The notes below the pieces were generated by a model. That model worked only from the letters and a program-made list of their open reading frames with translations. It did not search any database and was not told where the DNA came from. A stretch of DNA of 64,000 bases from Panagrolaimus kolymaensis (Eukaryota > Nematoda > Chromadorea > Rhabditida > Panagrolaimidae): the NCBI GenBank assembly GCA_028622995.1, contig JAJQJQ010000041.1, positions 558,001-622,000 on the forward strand, read 5' to 3'. This document shows positions 15,001 to 25,636 of this stretch, piece by piece; the first letter of the stretch is position 1, and every line of letters starts with the position of its first letter. A program made the position numbers and the translations under genes.

Positions 15001-18000
15001 ACAAAAATAAAAATATATCTTAATTTTGCCATATTCATTTGTTGAGTTTGAAACTTTTAATTTATGTTTATTTTTACGGCAGAAATAATACCAAACAATT
15101 TTTTTCATTTGTAGCCATGGCCCGAGGCTTCAAGGCCACAAAAATAAAAATATATCTTAATTTTGCCATATTCATTTGTTGAGTTTGAAACTTTTAATTT
15201 ATGTTTATTTTTACGGCAGAAATAATACCAAACAATTTTTTTCATTTGTAGCCATGGCCCGAGGCTTCAAGGCCACAAAAATAAAAATATATCTTAATTT
15301 TGCCATATTCATTTGTTGAGTTTGAAACTTTTAATTTATGTTTATTTTTACGGCAGAAATAATACCAAACAATTTTTTTCATTTGTAGCCATGGCCCGAG
15401 GCTTCAAGGCCACAAAAATAAAAATATATCTTAATTTTGCCATATTCATTTGTTGAGTTTGAAACTTTTAATTTATGTTTATTTTTACGGCAGAAATAAT
15501 ACCAAACAATTTTTTTCATTTGTAGCCATGGCCCGAGGCTTCAAGGCCACAAAAATAAAAATATATCTTAATTTTGCCATATTCATTTGTTGAGTTTGAA
15601 ACTTTTAATTTATGTTTATTTTTACGGCAGAAATAATACCAAACAATTTTTTTCATTTGTAGGCATGGCCCGAGCCTTCAAGGCCACAAAAATAAAAACC
15701 TTTTGATTTTTCCAATTTAATTTGTTGAGTTTGAAACTTTTAATTTATGTTTATTTTTACGGCAGAAATAATACCAAACAATTTTTTTCATTTGTAGGCA
15801 TGGCCCAAGTCTTCAAGGCCACAAAAATAAAAATATATCTTAATTTTGCCATATTCATTTGTTGAGTTTGAAACTTTTAATTTATGTTTATTTTTACGGC
15901 AGAAATAATACCAAACAATTTTTTTCATTTGTAGCCATGGCCCGAGGCTTCAAGGCCACAAAAATAAAAATATATCTTAATTTTGCCATATTCATTTGTT
16001 GAGTTTGAAACTTTTAATTTATGTTTATTTTTACGGCAGAAATAATACCAAACAATTTTTTTCATTTGTAGGCATGGCCCGAGCCTTCAAGGCCACAAAA
16101 ATAAAAACCTTTTGATTTTTCCAATTTAATTTGTTGAGTTTGAAACTTTTAATTTATGTTTATTTTTACGGCAGAAATAATACCAAACAATTTTTTTCAT
16201 TTGTAGGCATGGCCCGAGGCTTCAAGGCCACAAAAATAAAAATATATCTTAATTTTGCCATATTCATTTGTTGAGTTTGAAACTTTTAATTTATGTTTAT
16301 TTTTACGGCAGAAATAATACCAAACAATTTTTTTCATTTGTAGGCATGGCCCGAGGCTTCAAGGCCACAAAAATAAAAATATATCTTAATTTTGCCATAT
16401 TCATTTGTTGAGTTTGAAACTTTTAATTTATGTTTATTTTTACGGCAGAAATAATACCAAACAATTTTTTTCATTTGTAGGCATGGCCCGAGGCTTCAAG
16501 GCCATAAAAATAAAAATATATCTTAATTTTTCCAAATTCATTTGTTGAGTTTGAAACTTTTAATTTATGTTTATTTTTACGGCAGAAATAATACCAAACA
16601 ATTTTTTTCATTTGTAGGCATGGCCCGAGGCTTCAAGGCCACAAAAATAAAAACCTTTTGATTTTTCCAATTTCATTTGTTGAGTTTGAAACTTTTAATT
16701 TATGTTTATTTTTACGGCAGAAATAATACCTAACAATTCATTTCATTTGTAGGCATGGCCCGAGGCTTCAAGGCCATAAAAATAAAAACCTTTTGATTTT
16801 TCCAATTTAATTTGTTGAGTTTGAAACTTTTAATTTATGTTTATTTTTACGGCAGAAATAATACCAAACAATTTTTTTCATTTGTAGGCATGGCCCGAGG
16901 CTTCAAGGCCATAAAAATAAAAATATATCTTAATTTTGCCATATTCATTTGTTGAGTTTGAAACTTTTAATTTATGTTTATTTTTACGGCAGAAATAATA
17001 CCAAACAATTTTTTTCATTTGTAGGCATGGCCCGAGCCTTCAAGGCCACAAAAATAAAAACCTTTTGATTTTTCCAATTTAATTTGTTGAGTTTGAAACT
17101 TTTAATTTATGTTTATTTTTACGGCAGAAATAATACCAAACAATTTTTTTCATTTGTAGGCATGGCCCGAGGCTTCAAGGCCACAAAAATAAAAATATAT
17201 CTTAATTTTGCCATATTCATTTGTTGAGTTTGAAACTTTTAATTTATGTTTATTTTTACTGCAGAAATAATACCAAACAATTAATTTCATTTGTAGGCAT
17301 GGCCCGAGGCTTCAAGGCCACAAAAATAAAAATATATCTTAATTTTGCCATATTCATTTGTTGAGTTTGAAACTTTTAATTTATGTTTATTTTTACGGCA
17401 GAAATAATACCAAACAATTTTTTTCATTTGTAGGCATGGCCCGAGCCTTCAAGGCCACAAAAATAAAAACCTTTTGATTTTTCCAATTTCATTTGTTGAG
17501 TTTGAAACTTTTAATTTATGTTTATTTTTACTGCAGAAATAATACCAAACAATTAATTTCATTTGTAGGCATGGCCCGAGGCTTCAAGGCCACAAAAATA
17601 AAAATATATCTTAATTTTGCCATATTCATTTGTTGAGTTTGAAACTTTTAATTTATGTTTATTTTTACGGCAGAAATAATACCAAACAATTTTTTTCATT
17701 TGTAGGCATGGCCCGAGGCTTCAAGGCCACAAAAATAAAAATATATCTTAATTTTGCCATATTCATTTGTTGAGTTTGAAACTTTTAATTTATGTTTATT
17801 TTTACTGCAGAAATAATACCAAACAATTAATTTCATTTGTAGGCATGGCCCGAGGCTTCAAGGCCACAAAAATAAAAATATATCTTAATTTTGCCATATT
17901 CATTTGTTGAGTTTGAAACTTTTAATTTATGTTTATTTTTACGGCAGAAATAATACCAAACAATTTTTTTCATTTGTAGGCATGGCCCGAGGCTTCAAGG

Positions 18001-20207
18001 CCACAAAAATAAAAATATATCTTAATTTTGCCATATTCATTTGTTGAGTTTGAAACTTTTAATTTATGTTTATTTTTACGGCAGAAATAATACCAAACAA
18101 TTTTTTTCATTTGTAGGCATGGCCCGAGGCTTCAAGGCCATAAAAATAAAAATATATCTTAATTTTTCCAAATTCATTTGTTGAGTTTGAAACTTTTAAT
18201 TTATGTTTATTTTTACGACAGAAATAATACCAAACAATTTTTTTCATTTGTAGGCATGGCCCGAGGCTTCAAGGCCACAAAAATAAAAATATATCTTAAT
18301 TTTGCCATATTCATTTGTTGAGTTTGAAACTTTTAATTTATGTTTATTTTTACGGCAGAAATAATACCAAACAATTTTTTTCATTTGTAGGCATGGCCCG
18401 AGGCTTCAAGGCCATAAAAATAAAAATATATCTTAATTTTTCCAAATTCATTTGTTGAGTTTGAAACTTTTAATTTATGTTTATTTTTACGACAGAAATA
18501 ATACCAAACAATTTTTTTCATTTGTAGGCATGGCCCGAGGCTTCAAGGCCACAAAAATAAAAACCTTTTGATTTTTCCAATTTCATTTGTTGAGTTTGAA
18601 ACTTTTAATTTATGTTTATTTTTACGGCAGAAATAATACCTAACAATTCATTTCATTTGTAGGCATGGCCCGAGGCTTCAAGGCCATAAAAATAAAAACC
18701 TTTTGATTTTTCCAATTTAATTTGTTGAGTTTGAAACTTTTAATTTATGTTTATTTTTACGGCAGAAATAATACCAAACAATTTTTTTCATTTGTAGGCA
18801 TGGCCCGAGGCTTCAAGGCCACAAAAATAAAAATATATCTTAATTTTGCCATATTCATTTGTTGAGTTTGAAACTTTTAATTTATGTTTATTTTTACGGC
18901 AGAAATAATACCAAACAATTTTTTTCATTTGTAGGCATGGCCCGAGGCTTCAAGGCCACAAAAATAAAAACCTTTTGATTTTTCCAATTTCATTTGTTGA
19001 GTTTGAAACTTTTAATTTATGTTTATTTTTACGGCAGAAATAATACCTAACAATTCATTTCATTTGTAGGCATGGCCCGAGGCTTCAAGGCCATAAAAAT
19101 AAAAACCTTTTGATTTTTCCAATTTAATTTGTTGAGTTTGAAACTTTTAATTTATGTTTATTTTTACGGCAGAAATAATACCAAACAATTTTTTTCATTT
19201 GTAGGCATGGCCCGAGGCTTCAAGGCCACAAAAATAAAAATATATCTTAATTTTGCCATATTCATTTGTTGAGTTTGAAACTTTTAATTTATGTTTATTT
19301 TTACGGCAGAAATAATACCAAACAATTTTTTTCATTTGTAGGCATGGCCCGAGGCTTCAAGGCCACAAAAATAAAAACCTTTTGATTTTTCCAATTTAAT
19401 TTGTTGAGTTTGAAACTTTTAATTTATGTTTATTTTTACGGCAGAAATAATACCAAACAATTTTTTTCATTTGTAGGCATGGCCCGAGGCTTCAAGGCCA
19501 CAAAAATAAAAATATATCTTAATTTTGCCATATTCATTTGTTGAGTTTGAAACTTTTAATTTATGTTTATTTTTACGGCAGAAATAATACCAAACAATTT
19601 TTTTCATTTGTAGGCATGGCCCGAGGCTTCAAGGCCATAAAAATAAAAATATATCTTAATTTTTCCAAATTCATTTGTTGAGTTTGAAACTTTTAATTTA
19701 TGTTTATTTTTACGACAGAAATAATACCAAACAATTTTTTTCATTTGTAGGCATGGCCCGAGGCTTCAAGGCCACAAAAATAAAAACCTTTTGATTTTTC
19801 CAATTTCATTTGTTGAGTTTGAAACTTTTAATTTATGTTTATTTTTACGGCAGAAATAATACCTAACAATTCATTTCATTTGTAGGCATGGCCCGAGGCT
19901 TCAAGGCCATAAAAATAAAAACCTTTTGATTTTTCCAATTTAATTTGTTGAGTTTGAAACTTTTAATTTATGTTTATTTTTACGGCAGAAATAATACCAA
20001 ACAATTTTTTTCATTTGTAGGCATGGCCCGAGGCTTCTAGACCACAAAAATAAAAATATATCTTAATTTTGCCATATTCATTTGTTGAGTTTGAAACTTT
20101 TAATTTATGTTTATTTTTACGGCAGAAATAATACCAAACAATTTTTTTCATTTGTAGGCATGGCCCGAGGCTTCAAGGCCACAAAAATAAAAACCTTTTG
20201 ATTTTTC
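1..20207 (+). repeat. Satellite array, 137/135-bp units with higher-order structure
   Basis: About 147 head-to-tail units fill the first 20.2 kb, and the left end lies outside the window. The repeat step, measured from the word GAGTTTGAAAC (134, 271, 408, 543), is 137 bp, or 135 bp for one variant. There are three main unit types. Type A has ACGGCAG and GGCCCGAGGC. Type B has ACTGCAG, CAATTAATTTC and GGCCCAAGTC. Type C replaces the TATATCTTAATTTTGCC block with CCTTTTGATTTTTCC and is 2 bp shorter. A and B alternate through most of 1.8-15 kb, giving a 274-bp dimer. C units interrupt the array at intervals. The first 1.9 kb and the last 4 kb are richer in C units and in units with CCTAACAATTCATTTC. 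Every unit has a T-rich stretch ending TTTGTAG, then GCATGGCCC. No protein gene is seen inside. The array stops at 20,207, where sequence of the OTU gene replaces the C-type block. Confidence 0.98.
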
Positions 20208-20587
20208 TCAATAATGAAGAAGATTGTCAATACGATTTCATCGATGAACCCTCTAAATTATCAGAAACTTTGGTCGAAAACCAAGCTGGATATGATACAG
20301 ATGAAGAATTTTTAAATGTCGATGATGAAATGGAGAAATCTTTTCTCGATGCCACCTGCTTTTATTATTATAAAAATGACTATGATTATGGAGATTATCA
20401 TACCCCTCCAGCTTTCAGAGATGGTTATGTGCCATCCCAAAGAGAAGAAGAAAAAACCACTTCTTTCTCTCGTTCTCGATCACCCCAATCTTCTTTCAGC
20501 AGTTCTTTTAAAAGAAAAGCTCCATTGGAAGAAAACAATTATAAATCATCAAAATGTTTGAAGCCCTCAAAAATTTATTATTCATAG
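20198..20587 (+). CDS. Acidic, Ser/Arg-containing N-terminal reading frame of the OTU locus
   Basis: This open frame starts at the edge of the satellite and ends at a TAG inside the start of the OTU frame. The first ATG in this frame is at 20,330; the frame is open upstream to 20,132, through part of the last satellite unit. The protein is acidic at first (Asp/Glu/Tyr-rich, with YDTDEEF and VDDEMEKSF). It then has a Ser/Arg stretch (SFSRSRSPQSS) and a basic KRK that could be a nuclear signal. I recognise no domain. The OTU frame begins 34 bases before this one ends and is shifted by one base. The likeliest reading is that both are parts of one gene separated by an indel or an unrecognised intron. 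A separate overlapping ORF is possible. The satellite's acceptor-like TTTGTAG at 20,151-20,157 could be the 3' splice site of this exon. Confidence 0.5.
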   Translation: MIFLNNEEDCQYDFIDEPSKLSETLVENQAGYDTDEEFLNVDDEMEKSFLDATCFYYYKNDYDYGDYHTPPAFRDGYVPSQREEEKTTSFSRSRSPQSSFSSSFKRKAPLEENNYKSSKCLKPSKIYYS

Positions 20588-21174
20588 AGAATCATTGCGA
20601 ACGGAAAGTGCATTTGCCGGCTTTAGACCACCATCAGATGAATTCTTTTATTGAAACTTGTGATTATTTAAGAATCCCGATTACTGAAACAACAAATTTG
20701 CATTTAAGAAATATGAAACATTTTGAAAGTATTACTTTGCCCTTAACTGTTACTAATGTGCTTGGCGATGGAAATTGTGGATACAGAGCATTCTCATATT
20801 TACTTTTTGGAACTGATAAATACCAATGGATGTTGAGAAAAAGAATTACTGAATGGCGTAATTTTAAGGAGGGACCAAATGTGGAAGCACATACACAATT
20901 GGAATTGATTAAACAAATGGAAAAGGATAATAAAGATGGTGAAGCCGTGGGTCAAGAATTATGGATGGGAGTTTATGATATTATAGCCTTTTCTCAATTA
21001 TTTAATGTGAATGTTTTTTGCTATGCAAAATATATCGATGCAAGCGCTCATTCATGGAATGTTTATAGCCCGAATGATCGTAACAATTATGCTCATAAAC
21101 CTGGTTATCCTGATATTTGTATATATTTCAAAGATAATCATTATCAACCCGTTTTGAAGACAAATGAGCAATGA
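20554..21174 (+). CDS. OTU-like cysteine protease (deubiquitinase family)
   Basis: The 206-residue protein carries the OTU active-site block near residues 72-79 (D72-G-N-C75 then GYRA), the usual Asp-Gly-Asn-Cys before the nucleophile. The histidine motif NHYQPV is near the C-terminus (H196). The spacing between Cys and His, about 120 residues, fits the family. OTU proteins cleave ubiquitin chains, and OTU domains are also found in several kinds of transposon proteins. The start at 20,554 is only the first ATG of the frame. The real N-terminus may lie in the overlapping frame upstream. An AATAAA-like signal follows at about 21,221. It sits at the satellite edge, with no other gene on this strand nearby. 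It could be a host deubiquitinase or a captured or transposon-derived OTU gene; the sequence does not decide. Confidence 0.8.
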   Translation: MFEALKNLLFIENHCERKVHLPALDHHQMNSFIETCDYLRIPITETTNLHLRNMKHFESITLPLTVTNVLGDGNCGYRAFSYLLFGTDKYQWMLRKRITEWRNFKEGPNVEAHTQLELIKQMEKDNKDGEAVGQELWMGVYDIIAFSQLFNVNVFCYAKYIDASAHSWNVYSPNDRNNYAHKPGYPDICIYFKDNHYQPVLKTNEQ

Positions 21175-21454
21175 TATGTTTTTTGGTTTTTGGTTTTGTT
21201 TGTTATTTATATATTGTTAGAAAAATAAAAAATTAAAAAATATATTGTTGTAAAAGAAATTAAGCAAAGTATCAAGCCCATGAGCAACAGGCGATTCGCA
21301 AAACCATTATTAATTGCAGCATAAAAATAATTGGACAATATGCAGAAATTTGCATATTAATGGTTAAAAAATCTTTCAAAAGTTATTTTATAACCTTTTT
21401 AATTAATTTCCAATAAATACTAAGTCAGATGCACTTTACTTCAGAAAAAAAATT

Positions 21455-21720
21455 TATCACCTCAGGGCATCAGCCAAATCCTTAATTATGTATACATAGG
21501 GGTTTGGAAATATCAAATATCGTTAAATCGAACTCAATTTACCCAATCCTGAAAGTTTCATAACTATAAACCTTCAACATGGTAAAGTTTCAATATCATC
21601 CCCTCAAGGCATCAGCTAAACCTTAATGGTGCATACTTGAAACATTAAAAATCGTTAAATCGACTCTAAATTACCCTATCCTGAATGTTTCATACCTCTC
21701 AAACCTCAAAATAGACAGCG
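21455..21720 (+). repeat. Two-copy diverged direct repeat, about 142-bp step
   Basis: The words GGCATCAG (21,466 and 21,608), ATCGTTAAATCGA and CCTGAA.GTTTCATA recur in the same order 142 bp apart, with substitutions and small indels between the copies. Each copy begins near a CCTCA(A/G)GGCATCAG block. The sequence does not match the 137-bp satellite. It may be the remnant of an older satellite or of a dispersed element. Confidence 0.75.
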
Positions 21721-21767
21721 TTCACTCATTAGGCGTTTCCAACGCCGTTCACTCATTAGGCGTTTCG
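21720..21767 (+). repeat. 27-bp direct repeat pair
   Basis: A 21-bp word beginning CGTTCACTCATTAGGCG is repeated exactly at 21,720 and 21,747, separated by CAACGC. It directly follows the second 142-bp copy. Function unknown. Confidence 0.85.
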
Positions 21768-22466
21768 CACTCTTCCCAAAATTTCTTGAATGATGACAAA
21801 CTTTTTTAGGCGATTCAGTGAGTAATCTGTTGTCTCTCGCATTTTCCATATTATAGTTTTAAAAGTCAGCAGCTTTTGAAAATATCGATCGACGCGTTGA
21901 AAAATTTGAAGGAAAAAATAAAGCTTCCATGTTTGTTCCTGCATTTTTCTTTAAACCAAAAATGTTTATATTTGAAATCACTCTAATAATGATAGCAAGC
22001 AAACTAAACAGTTTTACTTTTATTCACGCGTGCCTGATTTTTGTTTTTAAATGGTTTTGATTGGCTTTAATCACTTTTTAGTTGAGAAATTTAATGGTTT
22101 GCAAAAGCTAAATATGCTGAAGAAACCAATGACGACAAAATTTGTTATTTCTCATAAAATAAGCTTTGTTGTTGGTCGTTTTATTATGAATGATAGCTAT
22201 TTAAGCATATCGTAGCTCCATGCAATAAACAAAGTTCCAAGATATTTCTCAAATACACAACTTTTATAAATATAATCACTTTATTTTACATAATTAGCAA
22301 AAGTCAATAAATACATAATTAGTACATAAATCAGACTAAAGAAAGAGACAAGAATAAGTACACATATTGAATTGATTTGACGCCATTGGAGTTGTTGGAA
22401 TTAGTTATGCACCATGAATTGCTGTGAACTGCCATTGTTGTTTTGATAATCGTTTTCATGAATAGT

Positions 22467-24139
22467 TTATAAATCAGGTTTGAGTTCATTTTTGAGGATC
22501 ATTTCTGGATGAGGAATATTTTTCCAACATAATGCAGCCAAAGGTTCAACATCAGGCGGAAGAGTGCAAAATGGATGCCATGAATGATCATCAAAAAATT
22601 CTATTATTTGTTCTAAAGCATGTTCACGTTCAGGATACATTTCACTACCAAATACCCATATTTTATTATCAAATATTACAACATCAAAGTTGACTCTAAA
22701 AAAACAATGAGAATGATTGATAATGAACAAAAATCACAAACATACCGTTTAGAAATCATTGGAGGCATTACTTTCCATGAACCATTCCATTCAAGTGAAA
22801 GCCGTTCAATCGAATTCAAATCATAACTCAAACTTCGTCCACCCAAAGCATAAATATAATTTCCATAAATTACAGAACAATGTGAAGATCGATGATGCTT
22901 GAGAGATGGAAGAGTTAACCATGTTTGACATTCCTTTTGAAATACTTCACATTCAACCATAGATAATTCAACACTTGTTGCACCACCAATAGCAAATAAG
23001 TTTCCTTCATGATATACTGCAGCAGCCTTGTAACGTCCATGATTCATTTCAGGTAAGTTTCTCCATGCATTTCGTTTAGGATCAAACATTTCAACTTTCT
23101 TTGTTCGTTCTTCTGGAGATAAAGAGTGTCCACCAACGATGAAGATATTTCCATTGGGCGAAGAGCATACAGCTGAATAAGCACGTTCCCGAGGTATTGA
23201 ACTCTTTCTTTTCCATCGAAGTGTATTTTTATCCAACGCAAAACAATCAGCTTTTGCATAACCCATATATGATGAAGCTGCTTTACCACCAACTTGATAC
23301 AAAGTTCCATCAGCAATAGTGAAATTTGGTACTTGAACAAGTTCTTCAAATAATGGATTATCCAAAGTTGGAAGACGACGAAGTTTTTGAGCATCCATAT
23401 CAACGAAGAAAGCAATGGGATTAGTGAAATTGTAAAGACCGAAGAAAACAAAAAGATCACGTCGAATGCGTTTTGGACGATGAACGGATGGAATTTTGAC
23501 TTCAATGGAATATTTATCATTCAAAGCATTCATATGTGGAATAACGTGTTTAGCCTAAAAATGACAATAAAGTAACTGTAAAACAGAAATAGAGCAAAGA
23601 ATTAGCAATGAGACTTTCGGTATCATAAAAAAACGACTTACATGATCATTTTGAAGTCTCATACAATCGACAAAAGTATTGATAGCTTTTAATGGATCCA
23701 CAACAGATTTCATATTTGCATCCACCCATGACATAGCATACTTAATCATTTGATGTTCAGATTGAATGTTGAGTTTACGTTGACGAAGAACATATACGAC
23801 ATCGTTTAAGGACATGGAATGGAATTCATCTCGAACATCTTCATAAGTATCAAATGCAGAAGGGAAATGATATGTAACATAATCCAATACCTAAAACCAA
23901 AAAAATTTCTTGAATGATAACTTTATGAACTTCGAATCTGAAAAAAATAACTGTTAATCAAAGAATCCAAAAAACTGTTAAACTTACTTTTGATTATCAC
24001 ATGAAATCACAATTGTATCAGCGAAACTTTCAGCAAATTTTGGTTGAGTTAATGGAGGAGATTGATGAATTGTTGAAGAAGAACCATTATCAAATAAACA
24101 TTCAGCAATAATTTTTCCAATCAAATTAATATCACTCAT
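22467..24139 (-). CDS. BTB/BACK/Kelch-repeat protein
   Basis: Kelch proteins of this type are usually substrate adaptors of cullin-3 ubiquitin ligases. Exons read on the minus strand are 24139-23988, 23937-23922 (16 nt), 23890-23642, 23554-22746 and 22695-22467. Phases join cleanly to about 484 residues. Residues 1-56 end with a BTB-like start (ESFADTIVISCD, then KFEVHK). The rest of the BTB fold is missing, and the frame continues at once into a BACK domain (VLDYVTYHF to WVDANM). Five or six Kelch blades follow, with typical VGG, IGG and LGG turns (TLYQVGG, IFIVGG, LFAIGG, IYALGG). The tiny second exon is needed to restore phase and implies a 31-nt intron, so the BTB half may be damaged. A minus-strand polyadenylation signal lies at about 22,270. 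C. elegans has relatives, but I cannot assign one name. Confidence 0.85.
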
Positions 24140-24471
24140 TCTTCTTCGTCTTCTTTGTTGCAAATTAGTAAATAAGTAAGTGTGTCAAAGAAGAGTCAAC
24201 GTGACAACCAAAAAATGTCAGTGAGTCGACTGATCAAAAATTTGATGGCAAAAGGCAATATTTATAGGATTTTTGAGTTGCTGCAAAATTGCATAAATTA
24301 TCATAATGTTTTTGGGAGAAAGTTTAATGGGGAGAAAATGGAAAGCGCTGGAAATAAAAATGCAAAGCAAAAAACTCATTCTAACAAACTAATTTCTGCT
24401 ATGTAATTAATTGACGCTGATTAATAACCAAAAAAACAAGACTAGACTTTATTAAATAATTCTAATAGCAA

Positions 24472-24741
24472 CAGGCCTCTTCCTTCGGCCCGGCCCGCGG
24501 GCCGGCCTAGGGCCGAAGTTTGACGGGCCAAGGCCGGGCCGGGCCGAACATTTTCAAGAAAATATAAAAAACCAAAGGGAATACCAAGGCAAAAAAAATT
24601 AGGCCCGCGGGCCGGCCCAGGGCCGGGCCGGGCTGGGCCCATATTTGAACGGGCCAGGCCGGGCCGGGCCCAAGATAGACGGGCCGAGGCCGGGCCGAGG
24701 CCGGGCCGGGCCGACAAAACCCGGCCCGTGGAAGAGGCCTG
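24472..24741. mobile_element. GC-rich hAT-type MITE with 8-bp target-site duplication
   Basis: A 270-bp island of GGCCGGGCC-type repeats sits in AT-rich DNA. Its ends are a perfect 12-bp inverted repeat, CAGGCCTCTTCC (24,472-24,483) and its complement (24,730-24,741). It is flanked by a direct 8-bp duplication AATAGCAA at 24,464-24,471 and 24,742-24,749. A CAG-starting terminal repeat with an 8-bp target duplication is the hallmark of the hAT superfamily. There is no transposase, so it must have been moved in trans. The interior is mostly palindromic GGCC/GGGCCC words, which could serve as transposase-binding subterminal repeats. Confidence 0.92.
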
Positions 24742-25176
24742 AATAGCAAGCAAAAAAGTCTCACAGACGACAGCAATGAACAATTGAATAAACAAAACTA
24801 AAAATGGGATGAAGCAAACATTTTAGGCTATGGCATTAATTTCATTATGCCAATAATGACCTTATCAGCTTCGTTTTTTTGTGGAACCTAAAATGGAAGC
24901 AAGAAAAGCTTCCATTTTGTGAGGTTAATGAAACAACAGTGCAAAATTATTATTATTGTTGTTGTAAGGTGTTTACGGATAAAATCGTTGGAACTATAAA
25001 TGATAACCCAAAAGAGATGAGCTCAAAAGCAGCAAAGTTAAAACTAATATAAATAGCATTAGACAAACTTCAATCAAGAAGAAAACATCAAAAGGAAATT
25101 AATTGTTTATTGATAAATCAAAACTCATCAAGACTAAATTCCACAAAACTTTTTCTTATAAACTTTCTTTTCTGCA

Positions 25177-25345
25177 CGGAGAAAAAAATCTGTAAACTTT
25201 TTAATGACAGAGCCGAGTAATGACGTCGCAGCATTAATGATAAGCGTCATTAGGTAATGACAAGATTTGAAATGACAGATTTTTTAATGACACGACAAGA
25301 ATAGTAATGACAAAAGAAAAGTAATGACAGAGATTTTTTTGTTTT
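25177..25345. mobile_element. Probable small foldback element rich in AATGACA words
   Basis: The ends are near-inverted repeats (AAAAAAATCTGT at about 25,185 and ACAGAGATTTTTTT at about 25,327). Between them at least seven ATGAC/ATGACA words occur on the plus strand. An internal dyad TAATGACG...CGTCATTA lies at about 25,219-25,253. No coding capacity and no clear target duplication were found, so this is a MITE-like call of moderate strength. Confidence 0.5.
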
Positions 25346-25636
25346 GCCCCATAATCCAGTTTTTAAAAAATTAAAGGTGTAGTTTTTTTTATGTAAAAAG
25401 AATGCTTTGTTCAGAATTCAACAAAAGATATCCTCCAAAAATTAGAATTTTACCTTTTAGAGCTTGATCTTCAAGGATAAGTCCAAAATAAGGCATTTTT
25501 TATCACCAAAAGTGATTGAAGTTTTTCGGCTAAGTACTTAGAATTACTTGCCCAATTCTTTTCCAAAGTCATTGGAAAACTTTAAAAAAATATATGAACC
25601 ATAAGTAACACACATTTAAAGCTGAAAATTATAACT

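Larger units (their letters stand above)
21175..22466. other. Intergenic: two diverged 142-bp repeats, a 27-bp repeat pair, Kelch 3' UTR
   Basis: The stretch holds the 3' end of the OTU transcript, two diverged copies of a roughly 142-bp segment, a pair of 27-bp repeats, and the 3' UTR of the Kelch gene. A minus-strand AATAAA lies at about 22,268-22,276. I see no convincing gene; the short open frames here are AT-rich and featureless. Confidence 0.7.
24140..25615. other. Intergenic: Kelch 5' region, two non-autonomous transposons
   Basis: This holds the 5' flank of the minus-strand Kelch gene, a GC-rich hAT-type MITE (24,472-24,741) and an AATGACA-rich foldback element near 25,177-25,345. 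The rest is unremarkable AT-rich DNA in which I see no gene. The long GC-rich open frames at 24,442-24,795 lie in the MITE and are not coding. Confidence 0.7.

Noticed and set aside
1..20207. CRISPR array
   Set aside because: Units are 137 bp with no separate short repeats and unique spacers, and the genome is eukaryotic.
20560..20590. Programmed -1 frameshift in the OTU locus
   Set aside because: No X XXY YYZ heptamer in the right phase and no evident downstream pseudoknot.
24442..24795. GC-rich open frames of about 90-117 codons (Gly/Pro/Ala/Arg-rich)
   Set aside because: They lie in the GGCCGGGCC repeats of the hAT MITE, and open frames arise there because stops are AT-rich.
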